64,000 bases of DNA from Panacagrimonas sp052387695 (GTDB taxonomy: Bacteria > Pseudomonadota > Gammaproteobacteria > Nevskiales > Nevskiaceae). The translations under genes and the position numbers were made by a program. Position 1 is the stretch's first letter. Every line of letters starts with the position of its first letter. This document shows, one piece after another, positions 42,623-51,015 of this stretch. Location: NCBI GenBank assembly GCA_052387695.1, contig JBQTIX010000112.1, forward strand, positions 1 through 64,000. Direction: 5' to 3'. Below the pieces are notes generated by a model that was not told the origin of the DNA, made no database searches, and saw only the letters and a program-made list of their open reading frames with translations.

Positions 42623-43612
42623 TTACAAACCGGCCAGTGATCGCCGGTAGTCACGGGTTGCCTGCTTGGCCGCCTCGGCCGCGTTGGCGACGTCCGGCAG
42701 CGCGGCGCAGAACGCGTCGATCGCCTGGTCCGCCAGCGGCTCCCATTTCGCGATCCAGCCCTTGATCACGTCCGCATTGCCGGGCTTCTCGCACACCATC
42801 TTGACCAGCGCCGCGGCCTGACGACGATGACGCGCACCATCGACCAGTTCGGCGTCGGTCATCATGCCGAGCAGCGTGTCGTTGTTATGGCGCCCGGCTT
42901 CGCCGAGCTTGCGCAGCACGGCCTCGTCGATCGCGGGCTTGGCCACCAGATTGAGCGCCACGTAGCACTCCGCCCAGTCATAGGTCGCCATGGTTTTTTC
43001 CATCAGCTCGCGAAAACCCTGCCACGCGGCATCGTCTTCCCAGTAATGCCGTTCGTCGCGACCGAAGCCGCGATCAGGAAAGCCGTCGGACAACTCCTTC
43101 GCGCGATACGCGGTGTGGCTAAGCGAGCGGAATGAGTCCATGCCCTGGAACGCCGCGGTCAGCGAGATGGTGCTCGCGGGCGCGATCTGGGCGATGTACG
43201 CGGAGGTCATCTGCACCGTGTGGAACAGGTAACGGCCCGGCGTATACAGTCGTGCCAGCGTACCCGCCCACTGCGGCGACAGCGCCTTGTCGTGCTCGCG
43301 CTCGTTGAACTGGTTGAGCAGGCCGTAGACGTAGGTCTCCGCACCGTCCTGCAGCATGGTGTAGGTGCGGTAGATCAGTTCATCCGGATCGCGATACGCG
43401 TTCCAGTTGTCGTGCTGAAGCGGCGACCCATCGCGGTACTTCTTGTACCAGCGATTCATGTGCATATTCGGATCCAGCTCGTAAGGGTCCGCACCCGGCC
43501 GGGTGTTGTAATGCAGATTCACCGACACCACTTCGTACTCGCTCGGCTTGCGCCGACGCGCTGCGAGATGGCTCCAGGTCTTGAGGGGTTTCAGAACGTC
43601 CGTGTCACTCAT
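42623..43612 (-). CDS. tmoE: Toluene monooxygenase hydroxylase beta subunit (TmoE-like)
   Basis: Non-catalytic hydroxylase subunit of the ferritin-like fold, 329 residues, the expected length for TmoE/TouE/TbuA2. Features are LKTWSHLAARRRKPSEYEVV, DPDELIYRTYTMLQDG and LYTPGRYLFHTVQMTSAYIA, without the diiron-binding EExxH motifs found in the alpha subunit. It combines with TmoA and TmoB as an (alpha-beta-gamma)2 hydroxylase. Confidence 0.94.
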   Translation of the reverse strand: MSDTDVLKPLKTWSHLAARRRKPSEYEVVSVNLHYNTRPGADPYELDPNMHMNRWYKKYRDGSPLQHDNWNAYRDPDELIYRTYTMLQDGAETYVYGLLNQFNEREHDKALSPQWAGTLARLYTPGRYLFHTVQMTSAYIAQIAPASTISLTAAFQGMDSFRSLSHTAYRAKELSDGFPDRGFGRDERHYWEDDAAWQGFRELMEKTMATYDWAECYVALNLVAKPAIDEAVLRKLGEAGRHNNDTLLGMMTDAELVDGARHRRQAAALVKMVCEKPGNADVIKGWIAKWEPLADQAIDAFCAALPDVANAAEAAKQATRDYRRSLAGL

Positions 43613-43656
43613 GATTTCTCTCCGCCGCTTCCTTGGCTCAAAGGCGCAATGAACGG

Positions 43657-43965
43657 CTACAGTTTCTTGTCGAAGTAAAAACGCACGTAGTCCATGTGCG
43701 TGTCGATGCGACCGGCAAACGAGGACAGGTCGATTTCCAGTTCGGACATGCGGAACGGCTTGCCCAGCATCTCCTCGACCGTGGCGCGACGGATCATCAT
43801 CTCGCCCTCGGTCTGGATGCGCAGGTAGGCGACCTTGTCGTCGAACAGGATGGTCTTGTCCGGATTGTCGATTTCGGCGGCCTCGGCGACCGCCTTGGCC
43901 AACGCGCCGGAGCGCATGATCGGCCCCACCATGTTGTTGATGTGGCCTGAATCCAATTTACTCAT
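43657..43965 (-). CDS. tmoD: Toluene monooxygenase effector protein (TmoD-like)
   Basis: Coupling protein of the MmoB/DmpM family, 102 residues. It begins MSKLDSGHINNMVGPIMRSG and contains KVAYLRIQTEGEMMIRRATV, typical of TmoD. It has no cofactor and docks on the hydroxylase to gate oxygen activation. Position between the Rieske protein and TmoE matches the classic order. Confidence 0.95.
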   Translation of the reverse strand: MSKLDSGHINNMVGPIMRSGALAKAVAEAAEIDNPDKTILFDDKVAYLRIQTEGEMMIRRATVEEMLGKPFRMSELEIDLSSFAGRIDTHMDYVRFYFDKKL

Positions 43966-44032
43966 TTTTCTCGCTTCCTATGTTCTTGCGGTGACGCCAA
44001 CGCTGATGTCAGCGGTCGGTTCAAAGTGCGCA

Positions 44033-44368
44033 TCAACTGTGCGCGAACAACGCCTTGACGCCTTCGGTATCGACTAGCACGTCCTCTCCCTCGATCTTCA
44101 CCGCGTAGGTCGCAAGCTGGGTGTCGGACGGGTTGAGCCCCTTGCCGGTGCAGGCGTCGAAGGTCCATGAATGGGCGCGGCAGATGACGGTCTTGCCGTC
44201 GAACTTGCCTTCGATCAGCGGAATGTCCTGGTGCGGGCAGATACCCTGATACGCGCACAGCTCGCCGCCATCCGGCCAGACCAGCAGCACGTCCTGCCCG
44301 TTGACTTCGAAGGCCTCCATCTCGCCTTCCCACAGGTCTTCCAGCTTGCATATTTTTTCGAACGACAT
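44033..44368 (-). CDS. tmoC: Toluene monooxygenase Rieske ferredoxin (TmoC-like)
   Basis: Rieske 2Fe-2S ferredoxin of 111 residues that carries electrons from reductase to hydroxylase. The cluster ligands are CPH and CRAH in ICPHQDIPLIEGKF and TVICRAHSWTFDA. The ATG at 44368 gives the family start MSFEKICKLEDLWEGEM. Presence of a Rieske component distinguishes four-component toluene monooxygenases from phenol hydroxylases. Confidence 0.95.
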   Translation of the reverse strand: MSFEKICKLEDLWEGEMEAFEVNGQDVLLVWPDGGELCAYQGICPHQDIPLIEGKFDGKTVICRAHSWTFDACTGKGLNPSDTQLATYAVKIEGEDVLVDTEGVKALFAHS

Positions 44369-44400
44369 CGGCGTCCCTGCCCCTGATATGTCCTGAATGA

Positions 44401-44682
44401 TTACTGCGGTGCGCGGGCGCTGGCCGGCGAACCTTCCCAAAAAATCTCGATGCACTCCATCGGTCGCAGTCCGGTTTCGCTCAGCTTCATGCTGCGCGCA
44501 AACGGTTCGGCTGCTCCTTGGCGGCGCACCCGCAGAATGCCGGGTCGCGGCTTGACCCGCCGACCGACCGAATGATGAGCGGCCGCCGCGGCGACTTCGT
44601 CCATGCTGTTTTCGGTATCCACGGCAAGCACCTGGAGGACGAAGTCCTCCTGAAAATTCGATGTCAAAGGGAACATGGCCAT
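44401..44682 (-). CDS. tmoB: Toluene monooxygenase hydroxylase gamma subunit (TmoB-like)
   Basis: Small ubiquitin-like-fold gamma subunit of the hydroxylase, 93 residues. It begins MAMFPLTSNFQEDFVLQVLA and contains VDTENSMDEVAAAAAHHSVG and GILRVRRQG, as in TmoB/TouB. The start at 44682 has a GGAG SD; a second in-frame ATG lies two codons later. Located between tmoA and tmoC as expected. Confidence 0.92.
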   Translation of the reverse strand: MAMFPLTSNFQEDFVLQVLAVDTENSMDEVAAAAAHHSVGRRVKPRPGILRVRRQGAAEPFARSMKLSETGLRPMECIEIFWEGSPASARAPQ

Positions 44683-44779
44683 GGCCCACTCTCCTGGTTT
44701 TCTTTCTGGATGGCTGTCGGGATCGGGGCACCTTCCATGGCGCCCCGTCCCTCGTTTCACATTGCGAACCAAAACGGCA

Positions 44780-46282
44780 TCAGCTCGCCTTCTGCAGTCG
44801 TTCGGCACGGATTTCATCGACCCACGAATACTGCAGCGCGTCGTCACCGATCTCGCCCGGCGCGAGGCCCATGTACTTGAGCGCGCCGCCGAGGTCAGGC
44901 GGCTGAATGTGGCCGGCGAGGAACCGGTCAACCAGCGACAGGTGACCCTTGTAGCGGTCGGGTTCCACCTCGAAGCACCACTTGCAGCCCTCGGAGCAGA
45001 AGTGATAGTCGCGACCTTCATGGGTGAGCGCGAAGTCCCTGACCTTCCAGGCCGGTCCCGGCGTGGAGTTGATCGGCAACTGGCACATATTGCAGACCAG
45101 CGGCAGGGTCTCCGGGAAGCTCATCTCCTTCCTGCCTTCGAGCAGGCTGTCGGTGATCTGGTCCCAGCAATGACCATAGGTGTCGTTCCAGCCCGGGTAC
45201 TTCTCTTCCAGCCAGGCGCGTTCGGCGGTGGAGACGCCGGCGGCCGGATTCCACCAGACGGTCGGGCGCCAGAACCACACGCCCAGATGCATGCCGTGGT
45301 GCTGGTCCTTGATCTCTTCCAGGAACATGTCCCAGTACCAGGGCTTGTCGAGGCCCAGTTCGATCAGCGAACGCTCGAACTGCACCACGATCCACTCCTC
45401 CATGAATTCCTTGAAGGACTGCTTGCGATGCTCCAGTGGCGTGTAGTAATCCATCATCGGGCCCGTCAGGACCGCGAAGATCTTCCACGCGCGCCACAAG
45501 GCGATATCAACCAACTGCTGCGCCTCGGCCTTCTTGCCGTTCTTCACCAGGATGGTGACCAGCGGGCCGCCGATCTGCGCGTGGCGGGATTCGTCGGTCT
45601 GGATGCTGGAGATCAGGCTGGAGAAGCTCCAGTCGCCGGCTTCCGCGGCGTCCGCCGCGAGACCCAGGAACTGCATGTTGGTGAAGCCGGTCTCGAACGC
45701 AAAGGTCAGCATCAGCGCCACGCCGTTGGCGCCGCGGCAGGTCATCATGTCGTCGAACATGTGGCGACCGGCAATCGCAGCCCACTCGTTGGTGTCGTAG
45801 GCCTTGAACGCCCAGTCGAACTGGCGATCCTTCGAAACGTACTGGTGCGGGAAGAACAACTGGATCTGACCATGGCGGATCTCGTCCATCATCCCCATCG
45901 TCGCCATGTTGCGCATACCGGGCGCGCGGCCAAACCGGACCATCCGCGCTTCGGCGCTGGAGGCGGAGTATTCGGCACGAGCGATCGCTCCGAAGTGCGC
46001 CTTGAGCACGGACAGCCAGCCCGGCGCAGCGGTCTCGTACAGCTTGCTGCGTTCCAGCGCGGCCTTGACCGAGTAGGCGCCCGCGTCTTTCTCGCGCTGC
46101 ACCTTCACGTACTCGGGATAGGTGGTTTTGTAAGGCTCGTCGTACTCTTCAAAGGCTTCCATCGGCAGACCAAACGCATCGGTCATGTCGTCCGGAAACA
46201 GCTCCTTCTCCGGGACGTATTTCGGAGTCCAGTTGGTGGTTCTGGCGAGGTCGTACCAAGCCAATCTGTCAAGCGTTGCCAT
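44780..46282 (-). CDS. tmoA: Toluene/benzene monooxygenase hydroxylase alpha subunit (TmoA-like)
   Basis: Catalytic diiron subunit of a soluble four-component toluene monooxygenase, 500 residues, the same length as TmoA. The diiron motifs are MMDEIRHGQIQ and TDESRHAQIGG (two EExxH-type motifs). The C-terminus carries a Cys-containing YHS-like segment (LVCNMCQLP, YHFCSEGCKWCFEVE). ATG 46282 (MATLDRLAWYDLARTTNW) is the family start. It hydroxylates benzene, toluene or similar compounds to phenols; the regiospecificity cannot be read from sequence by eye. Confidence 0.96.
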   Translation of the reverse strand: MATLDRLAWYDLARTTNWTPKYVPEKELFPDDMTDAFGLPMEAFEEYDEPYKTTYPEYVKVQREKDAGAYSVKAALERSKLYETAAPGWLSVLKAHFGAIARAEYSASSAEARMVRFGRAPGMRNMATMGMMDEIRHGQIQLFFPHQYVSKDRQFDWAFKAYDTNEWAAIAGRHMFDDMMTCRGANGVALMLTFAFETGFTNMQFLGLAADAAEAGDWSFSSLISSIQTDESRHAQIGGPLVTILVKNGKKAEAQQLVDIALWRAWKIFAVLTGPMMDYYTPLEHRKQSFKEFMEEWIVVQFERSLIELGLDKPWYWDMFLEEIKDQHHGMHLGVWFWRPTVWWNPAAGVSTAERAWLEEKYPGWNDTYGHCWDQITDSLLEGRKEMSFPETLPLVCNMCQLPINSTPGPAWKVRDFALTHEGRDYHFCSEGCKWCFEVEPDRYKGHLSLVDRFLAGHIQPPDLGGALKYMGLAPGEIGDDALQYSWVDEIRAERLQKAS

Positions 46283-46367
46283 GAGTGTTCTCCATGAAGT
46301 GATTACCGCTACTGAAAAAATTTGTGAAGCCCAAACCGCGTCGATCTGCGAATGAATCAAATGTCCG

Positions 46368-46559
46368 TCAACGGCCCAAATCCTTGACCGTCTTGCCCGC
46401 AATACCCCAATTCGTTTTCGGTACGTCCTGAATGAGCACGCGCACGTTTTCCTTCGGTGCGCCCACTGCCTCCACCAGTGCCTGTGTGACCTTTTCCACG
46501 ACGGCCCGTTTCTGCTCCTCCGTCCGTCCTTCGATCAGATGGATCATCGCAAATGGCAT
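46368..46559 (-). CDS. dmpI: 4-oxalocrotonate tautomerase
   Basis: Tautomerase of 63 residues that interconverts the enol and keto forms of 4-oxalocrotonate in the meta-cleavage pathway. The catalytic Pro is residue 2 of the precursor, Pro1 after Met removal (MPFAMIHLIEGRTEEQKRAV), and the conserved VRVLIQDVPKTNWGIAG is present. It is the last gene of the dmp part of the array, followed by tmoA after 85 bp. Confidence 0.95.
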   Translation of the reverse strand: MPFAMIHLIEGRTEEQKRAVVEKVTQALVEAVGAPKENVRVLIQDVPKTNWGIAGKTVKDLGR

Positions 46560-46586
46560 GGCGTCGTCCCGGGAGTGGCCTGAGGT

Positions 46587-47375
46587 TCACTTGAACCGCA
46601 GTGAGACGCTGCCCAGACCCTGGATCCGCAGGGTCACGTGATCGCCCGGTCCCACCGCCACCGCCTCGGTGATACCGCCGGACAGAATTAGGGTGCCGGC
46701 AGGAATCTCTTCGCCGCGGGCGCCCAGGTGATTGGCCAGCATCGCGACCGCGGCAGCCGGGTGCCCGAGCACGGCGGCACCGGCGCCAAACGCGACCGGC
46801 TCGCCGTTCTTTTCCAGCACGATGCCGACGTTGCGCAGATCCACTTCTGAAGGCGGCTTGATGTTGCCACCGACGACGAAACGCGTCGCCGATGTGTTGT
46901 CCGCGATCACGCTCTTGAGATCGAACTTGAAGTCACGGTACCGCGAGTCGATGACCTCGATGCCGGGCATGACGAAGTCCGTCGCCGCCAGCACCGCGCC
47001 GATGTGACAGCCCGGGCCGCGCAACGGCGCCTTGGTGATGAACACGATCTCCGGCTCGACCTTGGGGTGGATCAGCTCCTTGCAGTTCACTTCTCCGCCT
47101 TCCGGCACGCTGAAGTAATCCGCGAGATACCCGAACACCGGTGTCGTCACGCCCATCTGCTTCATCTTGGCATGCGAGGTCAGGCCGGCCTTGAGGCCGA
47201 CGATCTTGGTCCCGCGTGCGATCTTGCGTTGCTTGACGGCTTCCTGGATCGCGTACGCGTCGTCCCAATCCATGCCGGGATAGTCGTCGGTCACCTTCGT
47301 TGTGTCCTTCGCCTCCAGCTCGCAAGCCTCCAGATGGGCGGCGAGTTTGGCGATGGTGTCTGGGTCGAGGTTCAT
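46587..47375 (-). CDS. dmpH: 4-oxalocrotonate decarboxylase (2-oxo-3-hexenedioate decarboxylase)
   Basis: Decarboxylase of 262 residues acting after the tautomerase and giving 2-oxopent-4-enoate. Family motifs are KVTDDYPGMDWDDAYAIQEA, GLKAGLTSHAKMKQMGV, LIHPKVEPEIVFITKAPLRG and DSRYRDFKFDLKSVIADN. It is paralogous to the hydratase DmpE but closer to DmpH by the VTDDYP and FGYLADYFSVP segments. Start at 47375 is the family start; the frame continues upstream without support. Confidence 0.94.
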   Translation of the reverse strand: MNLDPDTIAKLAAHLEACELEAKDTTKVTDDYPGMDWDDAYAIQEAVKQRKIARGTKIVGLKAGLTSHAKMKQMGVTTPVFGYLADYFSVPEGGEVNCKELIHPKVEPEIVFITKAPLRGPGCHIGAVLAATDFVMPGIEVIDSRYRDFKFDLKSVIADNTSATRFVVGGNIKPPSEVDLRNVGIVLEKNGEPVAFGAGAAVLGHPAAAVAMLANHLGARGEEIPAGTLILSGGITEAVAVGPGDHVTLRIQGLGSVSLRFK

Positions 47376-47398
47376 GCGGTTCTCAGTGAATCGATAGC

Positions 47399-48451
47399 TC
47401 AAGCAGCTTTGGCCGGCTTCAGGCTTTCCGCCCGTTCCTTTGCCAGGGTGATGGCGGTGTCTTCGATCATGTCTTCCTGACCGCCGACCATGCCGCGACG
47501 ACCCAGCTCCATCAGCAATTCGCGCGCGGGCACGCCGTACTTCTTCTCGGCGCGCTTGGCGAACAGCAGGAACGAGGAGTAGACGCCAGCGTAGCCCAGT
47601 GTCAGCGAATCGCGATCGATGCGGATGATGTGATCCATCATCGGCACCACCAGGTCTTCGGCGACGTCCTGGATTTTGAACACGTCCACGCCGGTTTCGA
47701 TGCCCATGCGCGAGCAGACCGCGATGAACACTTCCATCGGCGTGTTGCCGGCACCCGCACCCAGACCCGCGGCCGCGGCGTCGATGCGATTGGCGCCGCT
47801 GGCGACCGCAGCAACGGAGTTGGCCACACCCATCGCGAGATTGTGATGGCCGTGAAAGCCGAGTTCGGTTTCCGGCTTCAGCGCCGCGCGCACCGCGTCC
47901 AGTCGAACCGTCACGTCGTCCGGCAGCATGTAACCGGCGGAGTCGGTGATGTACACGCAGTTGGCGCCGTAGCTTTCCATCAGCTTGGCCTGCTCGACCA
48001 GCCCCTGCGGACTGTTCATGTGCGCCATCATCAGGAAGCCGACGGTGTCCATGTCCAGCTTTCGCGCAGCCTTGATGTGCTGCTCGGAGACGTCGGCCTC
48101 GGTGCAATGCGTGGCGACCCTGATCGTGTTTACGCCCAGCTCGTGCGCCATCTTGAGATGATCCACCGTGCCGATACCCGGCAGCAGCAAGGCCGAAATC
48201 TTGGCCTTCTTCATCAGCGGAATAACCGCGGACAGATACTCCTCGTCGGTGTGCGACGGGAAGCCATAGTTGACCGACGAGCCGCCCAGGCCATCGCCGT
48301 GGGTGACCTCGATCAGCGGGATCCCCGCTTGGTCCAAACCAGACGCGATGGAACGCATCTGCTCCAGCGACATCAGATGACGCTTCGGGTGCATGCCGTC
48401 ACGCAGGGTCATGTCGTGAACGGTGATCTTTCTGCCCTTGAGGCTGCTCAT
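47399..48451 (-). CDS. dmpG: 4-hydroxy-2-oxovalerate aldolase
   Basis: Aldolase of 350 residues splitting 4-hydroxy-2-oxovalerate into pyruvate and acetaldehyde. It is a DRE-TIM-type metalloenzyme: metal ligands in VHDMTLRDGMHPKRH and GFHGHHNLAMGVANS. The DmpG C-terminal domain is complete (RRGMVGGQEDMIEDTA). It forms a channelling complex with DmpF, encoded 11 bp upstream. Confidence 0.97.
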   Translation of the reverse strand: MSSLKGRKITVHDMTLRDGMHPKRHLMSLEQMRSIASGLDQAGIPLIEVTHGDGLGGSSVNYGFPSHTDEEYLSAVIPLMKKAKISALLLPGIGTVDHLKMAHELGVNTIRVATHCTEADVSEQHIKAARKLDMDTVGFLMMAHMNSPQGLVEQAKLMESYGANCVYITDSAGYMLPDDVTVRLDAVRAALKPETELGFHGHHNLAMGVANSVAAVASGANRIDAAAAGLGAGAGNTPMEVFIAVCSRMGIETGVDVFKIQDVAEDLVVPMMDHIIRIDRDSLTLGYAGVYSSFLLFAKRAEKKYGVPARELLMELGRRGMVGGQEDMIEDTAITLAKERAESLKPAKAA

Positions 48452-48462
48452 GTTGGCTCTCC

Positions 48463-49374
48463 TTAGGCGGCAATGGGTTGGGGAATGAAAGCGCCGCTGA
48501 TCATCTGCTCCGCGAACATCTCGGCGGTGCGCGCGGCGGCGGCGGTCATGATGTCGAGGTTGCCGGCGTACTTGGGCAGGTAATCGCCGAGACCTTCGAC
48601 TTCCAGGTAGATCGAAACGCGGTTGCCGTCGATCACCGGGCCGTTCACGAGCCGATAGCCCGGCACATATTTCTGCACTTCCTTGATCATGGCGTGCACC
48701 GAGGCTTCGATCTCCTTGACCTTGGGCGCATCGACCGTCAGGCAATGCACGGTGTCGCGCATGATCAGCGGCGGCTCGGCCGGGTTGAGGATGATGATGG
48801 CCTTGCCTTCTTTTGCACCGCCCACCTTGGACACCGCGCCCGCGGTCGTACGGGTGAATTCATCGATGTTCTTGCGCGTGCCGGGGCCGGCGCTCTTCGA
48901 CGACACGGTCGCCACGATCTCGCCGTACTTCACGGCCTGCACACGCGACACGGCGAACACCATCGGTATGGTGGCCTGTCCGCCGCAGGTGACCATGTTC
49001 ACGTTCATCACGCCGCTGCCCAGGTGCTGCTTGAGATTCACCGGCGGCACGCAATAGGGACCGACCGCGGCGGGCGTCAGGTCGATCATCATCACGCCCA
49101 GAGCATTGAGCTTGCGGCTGTTCTCCGCGTGCACATAGGCGCTGGTCGCATCGAAAGCGATCTGGACGTTGTCGGCGAGCACGTGCGGCAGCAGGCCATC
49201 GACACCGTCGGACGTGACCTTGAGACCCATCTCCTTGGCGCGCGCCAGACCCTCGGACGTCGGGTCGATGCCGACCATCCACGCCGGTTCCAGCACCGGG
49301 CTGCGCTTGAGCTTGTACAGCAGGTCGGTGCCGATGTTGCCGGGACCGATGAGGGCACAACGAATTTTTTTCAT
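48463..49374 (-). CDS. dmpF: Acetaldehyde dehydrogenase (acylating)
   Basis: Dehydrogenase of 303 residues converting acetaldehyde and CoA to acetyl-CoA. It starts MKKIRCALIGPGNIGTDLLY (NAD-binding motif) and has the nucleophilic Cys in NMVTCGGQATIPMV. Length and sequence are typical for DmpF/BphJ. Its complex with DmpG prevents release of toxic acetaldehyde. Confidence 0.97.
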   Translation of the reverse strand: MKKIRCALIGPGNIGTDLLYKLKRSPVLEPAWMVGIDPTSEGLARAKEMGLKVTSDGVDGLLPHVLADNVQIAFDATSAYVHAENSRKLNALGVMMIDLTPAAVGPYCVPPVNLKQHLGSGVMNVNMVTCGGQATIPMVFAVSRVQAVKYGEIVATVSSKSAGPGTRKNIDEFTRTTAGAVSKVGGAKEGKAIIILNPAEPPLIMRDTVHCLTVDAPKVKEIEASVHAMIKEVQKYVPGYRLVNGPVIDGNRVSIYLEVEGLGDYLPKYAGNLDIMTAAAARTAEMFAEQMISGAFIPQPIAA

Positions 49375-49395
49375 GATCGCTTTCCGTGCGAGTGC

Positions 49396-50190
49396 TTAGA
49401 TCAGGGAGCGGACGATGCCGCCCTCCACGCGCACCGCCGAGCCATTGGTGGCTCCGGCGCGCGGACTACAGAGATAGGTCACCATTCCGGCGACTTCTTC
49501 CGGATCGGCGAAACGCTTGATGATCGAGGTCGGGCGCGCTTCCGCGAAGAAGCGCTTCTCGGTCTCGTCCAGGCTCAGGCCCTGCTCGCTGGCGAGCTTG
49601 GCGAAGAAGTCGCCCACGCCTTCCGTGCGGGTCGGACCGGGCAGCACGGAGTTCACCGTGACATGGGTACCGACGCAGGTTTCGGCCAATCCGCGCGAGA
49701 TCGAAAGCTGCGCCGACTTGGTCATGCCGTAGTGCACCATCTCCGGCGGCGGACACACGCCCGACTCACTGGAAATGAAAATGATGCGACCGAAGTTGCG
49801 CGCCTTCATCAGCGGCAGGTAGTGCCGCGACAAGCGCACGCCGCTCATCACATTGGTCTCGAAAAAGCGGAACCAGTCGTCGTCAGGAATCGCCTCGAAA
49901 GGCTTCGGATCGAAGATGCCGAGATTGTTGATCAGCAGGTCCACGTCGGGGCACGCCTTGAGCAAGGTCTCGATCCCGCCGAGGTGGCTCAAGTCCGCGG
50001 CGACGCCGGAAACCTTGGCGCCCGGCACGGAAGCACGAAGGCTCGCGACAGTCTCATCGACACGCGCCGAAGTGCGGCCGTTGACGACGACGTCCACGCC
50101 CTCTGCGGTCAGCAGCTTGGCGATGGCATACCCGATCCCGGCGGTGGAGCCGGTGACGAGGGCGCGTTTGCCGTTGAGCTGAAGGTCCAT
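49396..50190 (-). CDS. Short-chain dehydrogenase/reductase
   Basis: Classical SDR of 264 residues with the cofactor motif VTGSTAGIGYAIAKLL, the NNLG motif, a catalytic Ser in FISSESGV and YGMTK (YxxxK). It lies between dmpE and dmpF, where standard dmp clusters have no SDR. A role on an alcohol or dihydrodiol intermediate, or on a side product, is possible but not shown. Spacing of 13-21 bp to both neighbours indicates cotranscription. Confidence 0.9.
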   Translation of the reverse strand: MDLQLNGKRALVTGSTAGIGYAIAKLLTAEGVDVVVNGRTSARVDETVASLRASVPGAKVSGVAADLSHLGGIETLLKACPDVDLLINNLGIFDPKPFEAIPDDDWFRFFETNVMSGVRLSRHYLPLMKARNFGRIIFISSESGVCPPPEMVHYGMTKSAQLSISRGLAETCVGTHVTVNSVLPGPTRTEGVGDFFAKLASEQGLSLDETEKRFFAEARPTSIIKRFADPEEVAGMVTYLCSPRAGATNGSAVRVEGGIVRSLI

Positions 50191-50203
50191 TTCTATCGTT
50201 CGA

Positions 50204-50989
50204 TCAGACGAAACGAACCGAGCAGCCGCCGATGCCGCCGAGCGTCATGCGGAAGGAATCGCCGACGGCGATCGGGAACATCGCTGCGAGCGATCCCGAC
50301 AACACGACCTCCCCGGCTTTGATCGGGATGTCGAGTCGCCCCAGCGTATTCGCAAGCCAGGCGATAGCGTTCACCGGCGAACCCATGGTGGCCGCGCCTG
50401 CACCGGTACCGACGATGTCGCCGTTCTTTTCCACGACCATGCCGCAGGTGACCAGATCAACCTTGCGCGGATCGACCAGCCGGTCGCCGAACACCATGAC
50501 GCCGCAGGAGGCGTTGTCGGCGACGGTGTCCTGAATCTTGATCTTCCAATCCCTGATCCGTGAATCGACGATCTCGAAACAGGCCATCACGCCCTCGGTC
50601 GCCGCGAGCACGTCGGCCGCGGTGACGCCGGGGCCTTTCAGATCTTTCTTCATGACGAAGGCGATCTCGCCTTCGGCCTTGGGCTGGATCAGCGTCTTCT
50701 TCAGCTCGATCGACTGGCCCTCGCCGTAGACCATGTCGTCCAGCAGATACCCGAAGTCGGGCTGATTCACGCCCAGCATGTTCATCACCGCCCTGCTGGT
50801 GACGCCGATCTTCTTGCCCACCACGCGAGCACCCTTTTCCATGCGCCGGGCCAGAAAGCGCTGCTGGATGTGGTAGCCGTCCTCGATGGTGATGAACGGA
50901 TAGCGGTTGGTCAGCGGCTCGATGACAGTGCCGCTGGTGAGCGCGTCGAACAGCTCGTCGCCGAGCTGGTTGATCAGGTTCTTTTCCAT
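50204..50989 (-). CDS. dmpE: 2-oxopent-4-enoate hydratase
   Basis: Hydratase of 261 residues adding water to 2-oxopent-4-enoate to form 4-hydroxy-2-oxovalerate. Family motifs are NQLGDELFDAL, VVGKKIGVTSRAVMNMLGV, LIQPKAEGEIAFVMKKDLKG and DSRIRDWKIKIQDTVADNAS. The start at 50989 (MEKNLINQLGDEL) is the family start rather than the upstream ATG at 51013. It lies 26 bp after dmpC. Confidence 0.95.
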   Translation of the reverse strand: MEKNLINQLGDELFDALTSGTVIEPLTNRYPFITIEDGYHIQQRFLARRMEKGARVVGKKIGVTSRAVMNMLGVNQPDFGYLLDDMVYGEGQSIELKKTLIQPKAEGEIAFVMKKDLKGPGVTAADVLAATEGVMACFEIVDSRIRDWKIKIQDTVADNASCGVMVFGDRLVDPRKVDLVTCGMVVEKNGDIVGTGAGAATMGSPVNAIAWLANTLGRLDIPIKAGEVVLSGSLAAMFPIAVGDSFRMTLGGIGGCSVRFV

Positions 50990-51015
50990 GGCCCTAGTTG
51001 TTCGCAGATTCACGT

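Noticed and set aside
48478..50322. Long plus-strand frame opposite dmpF and the SDR
   Set aside because: Antisense shadow of two well-supported genes, rich in His, Arg and Asp.
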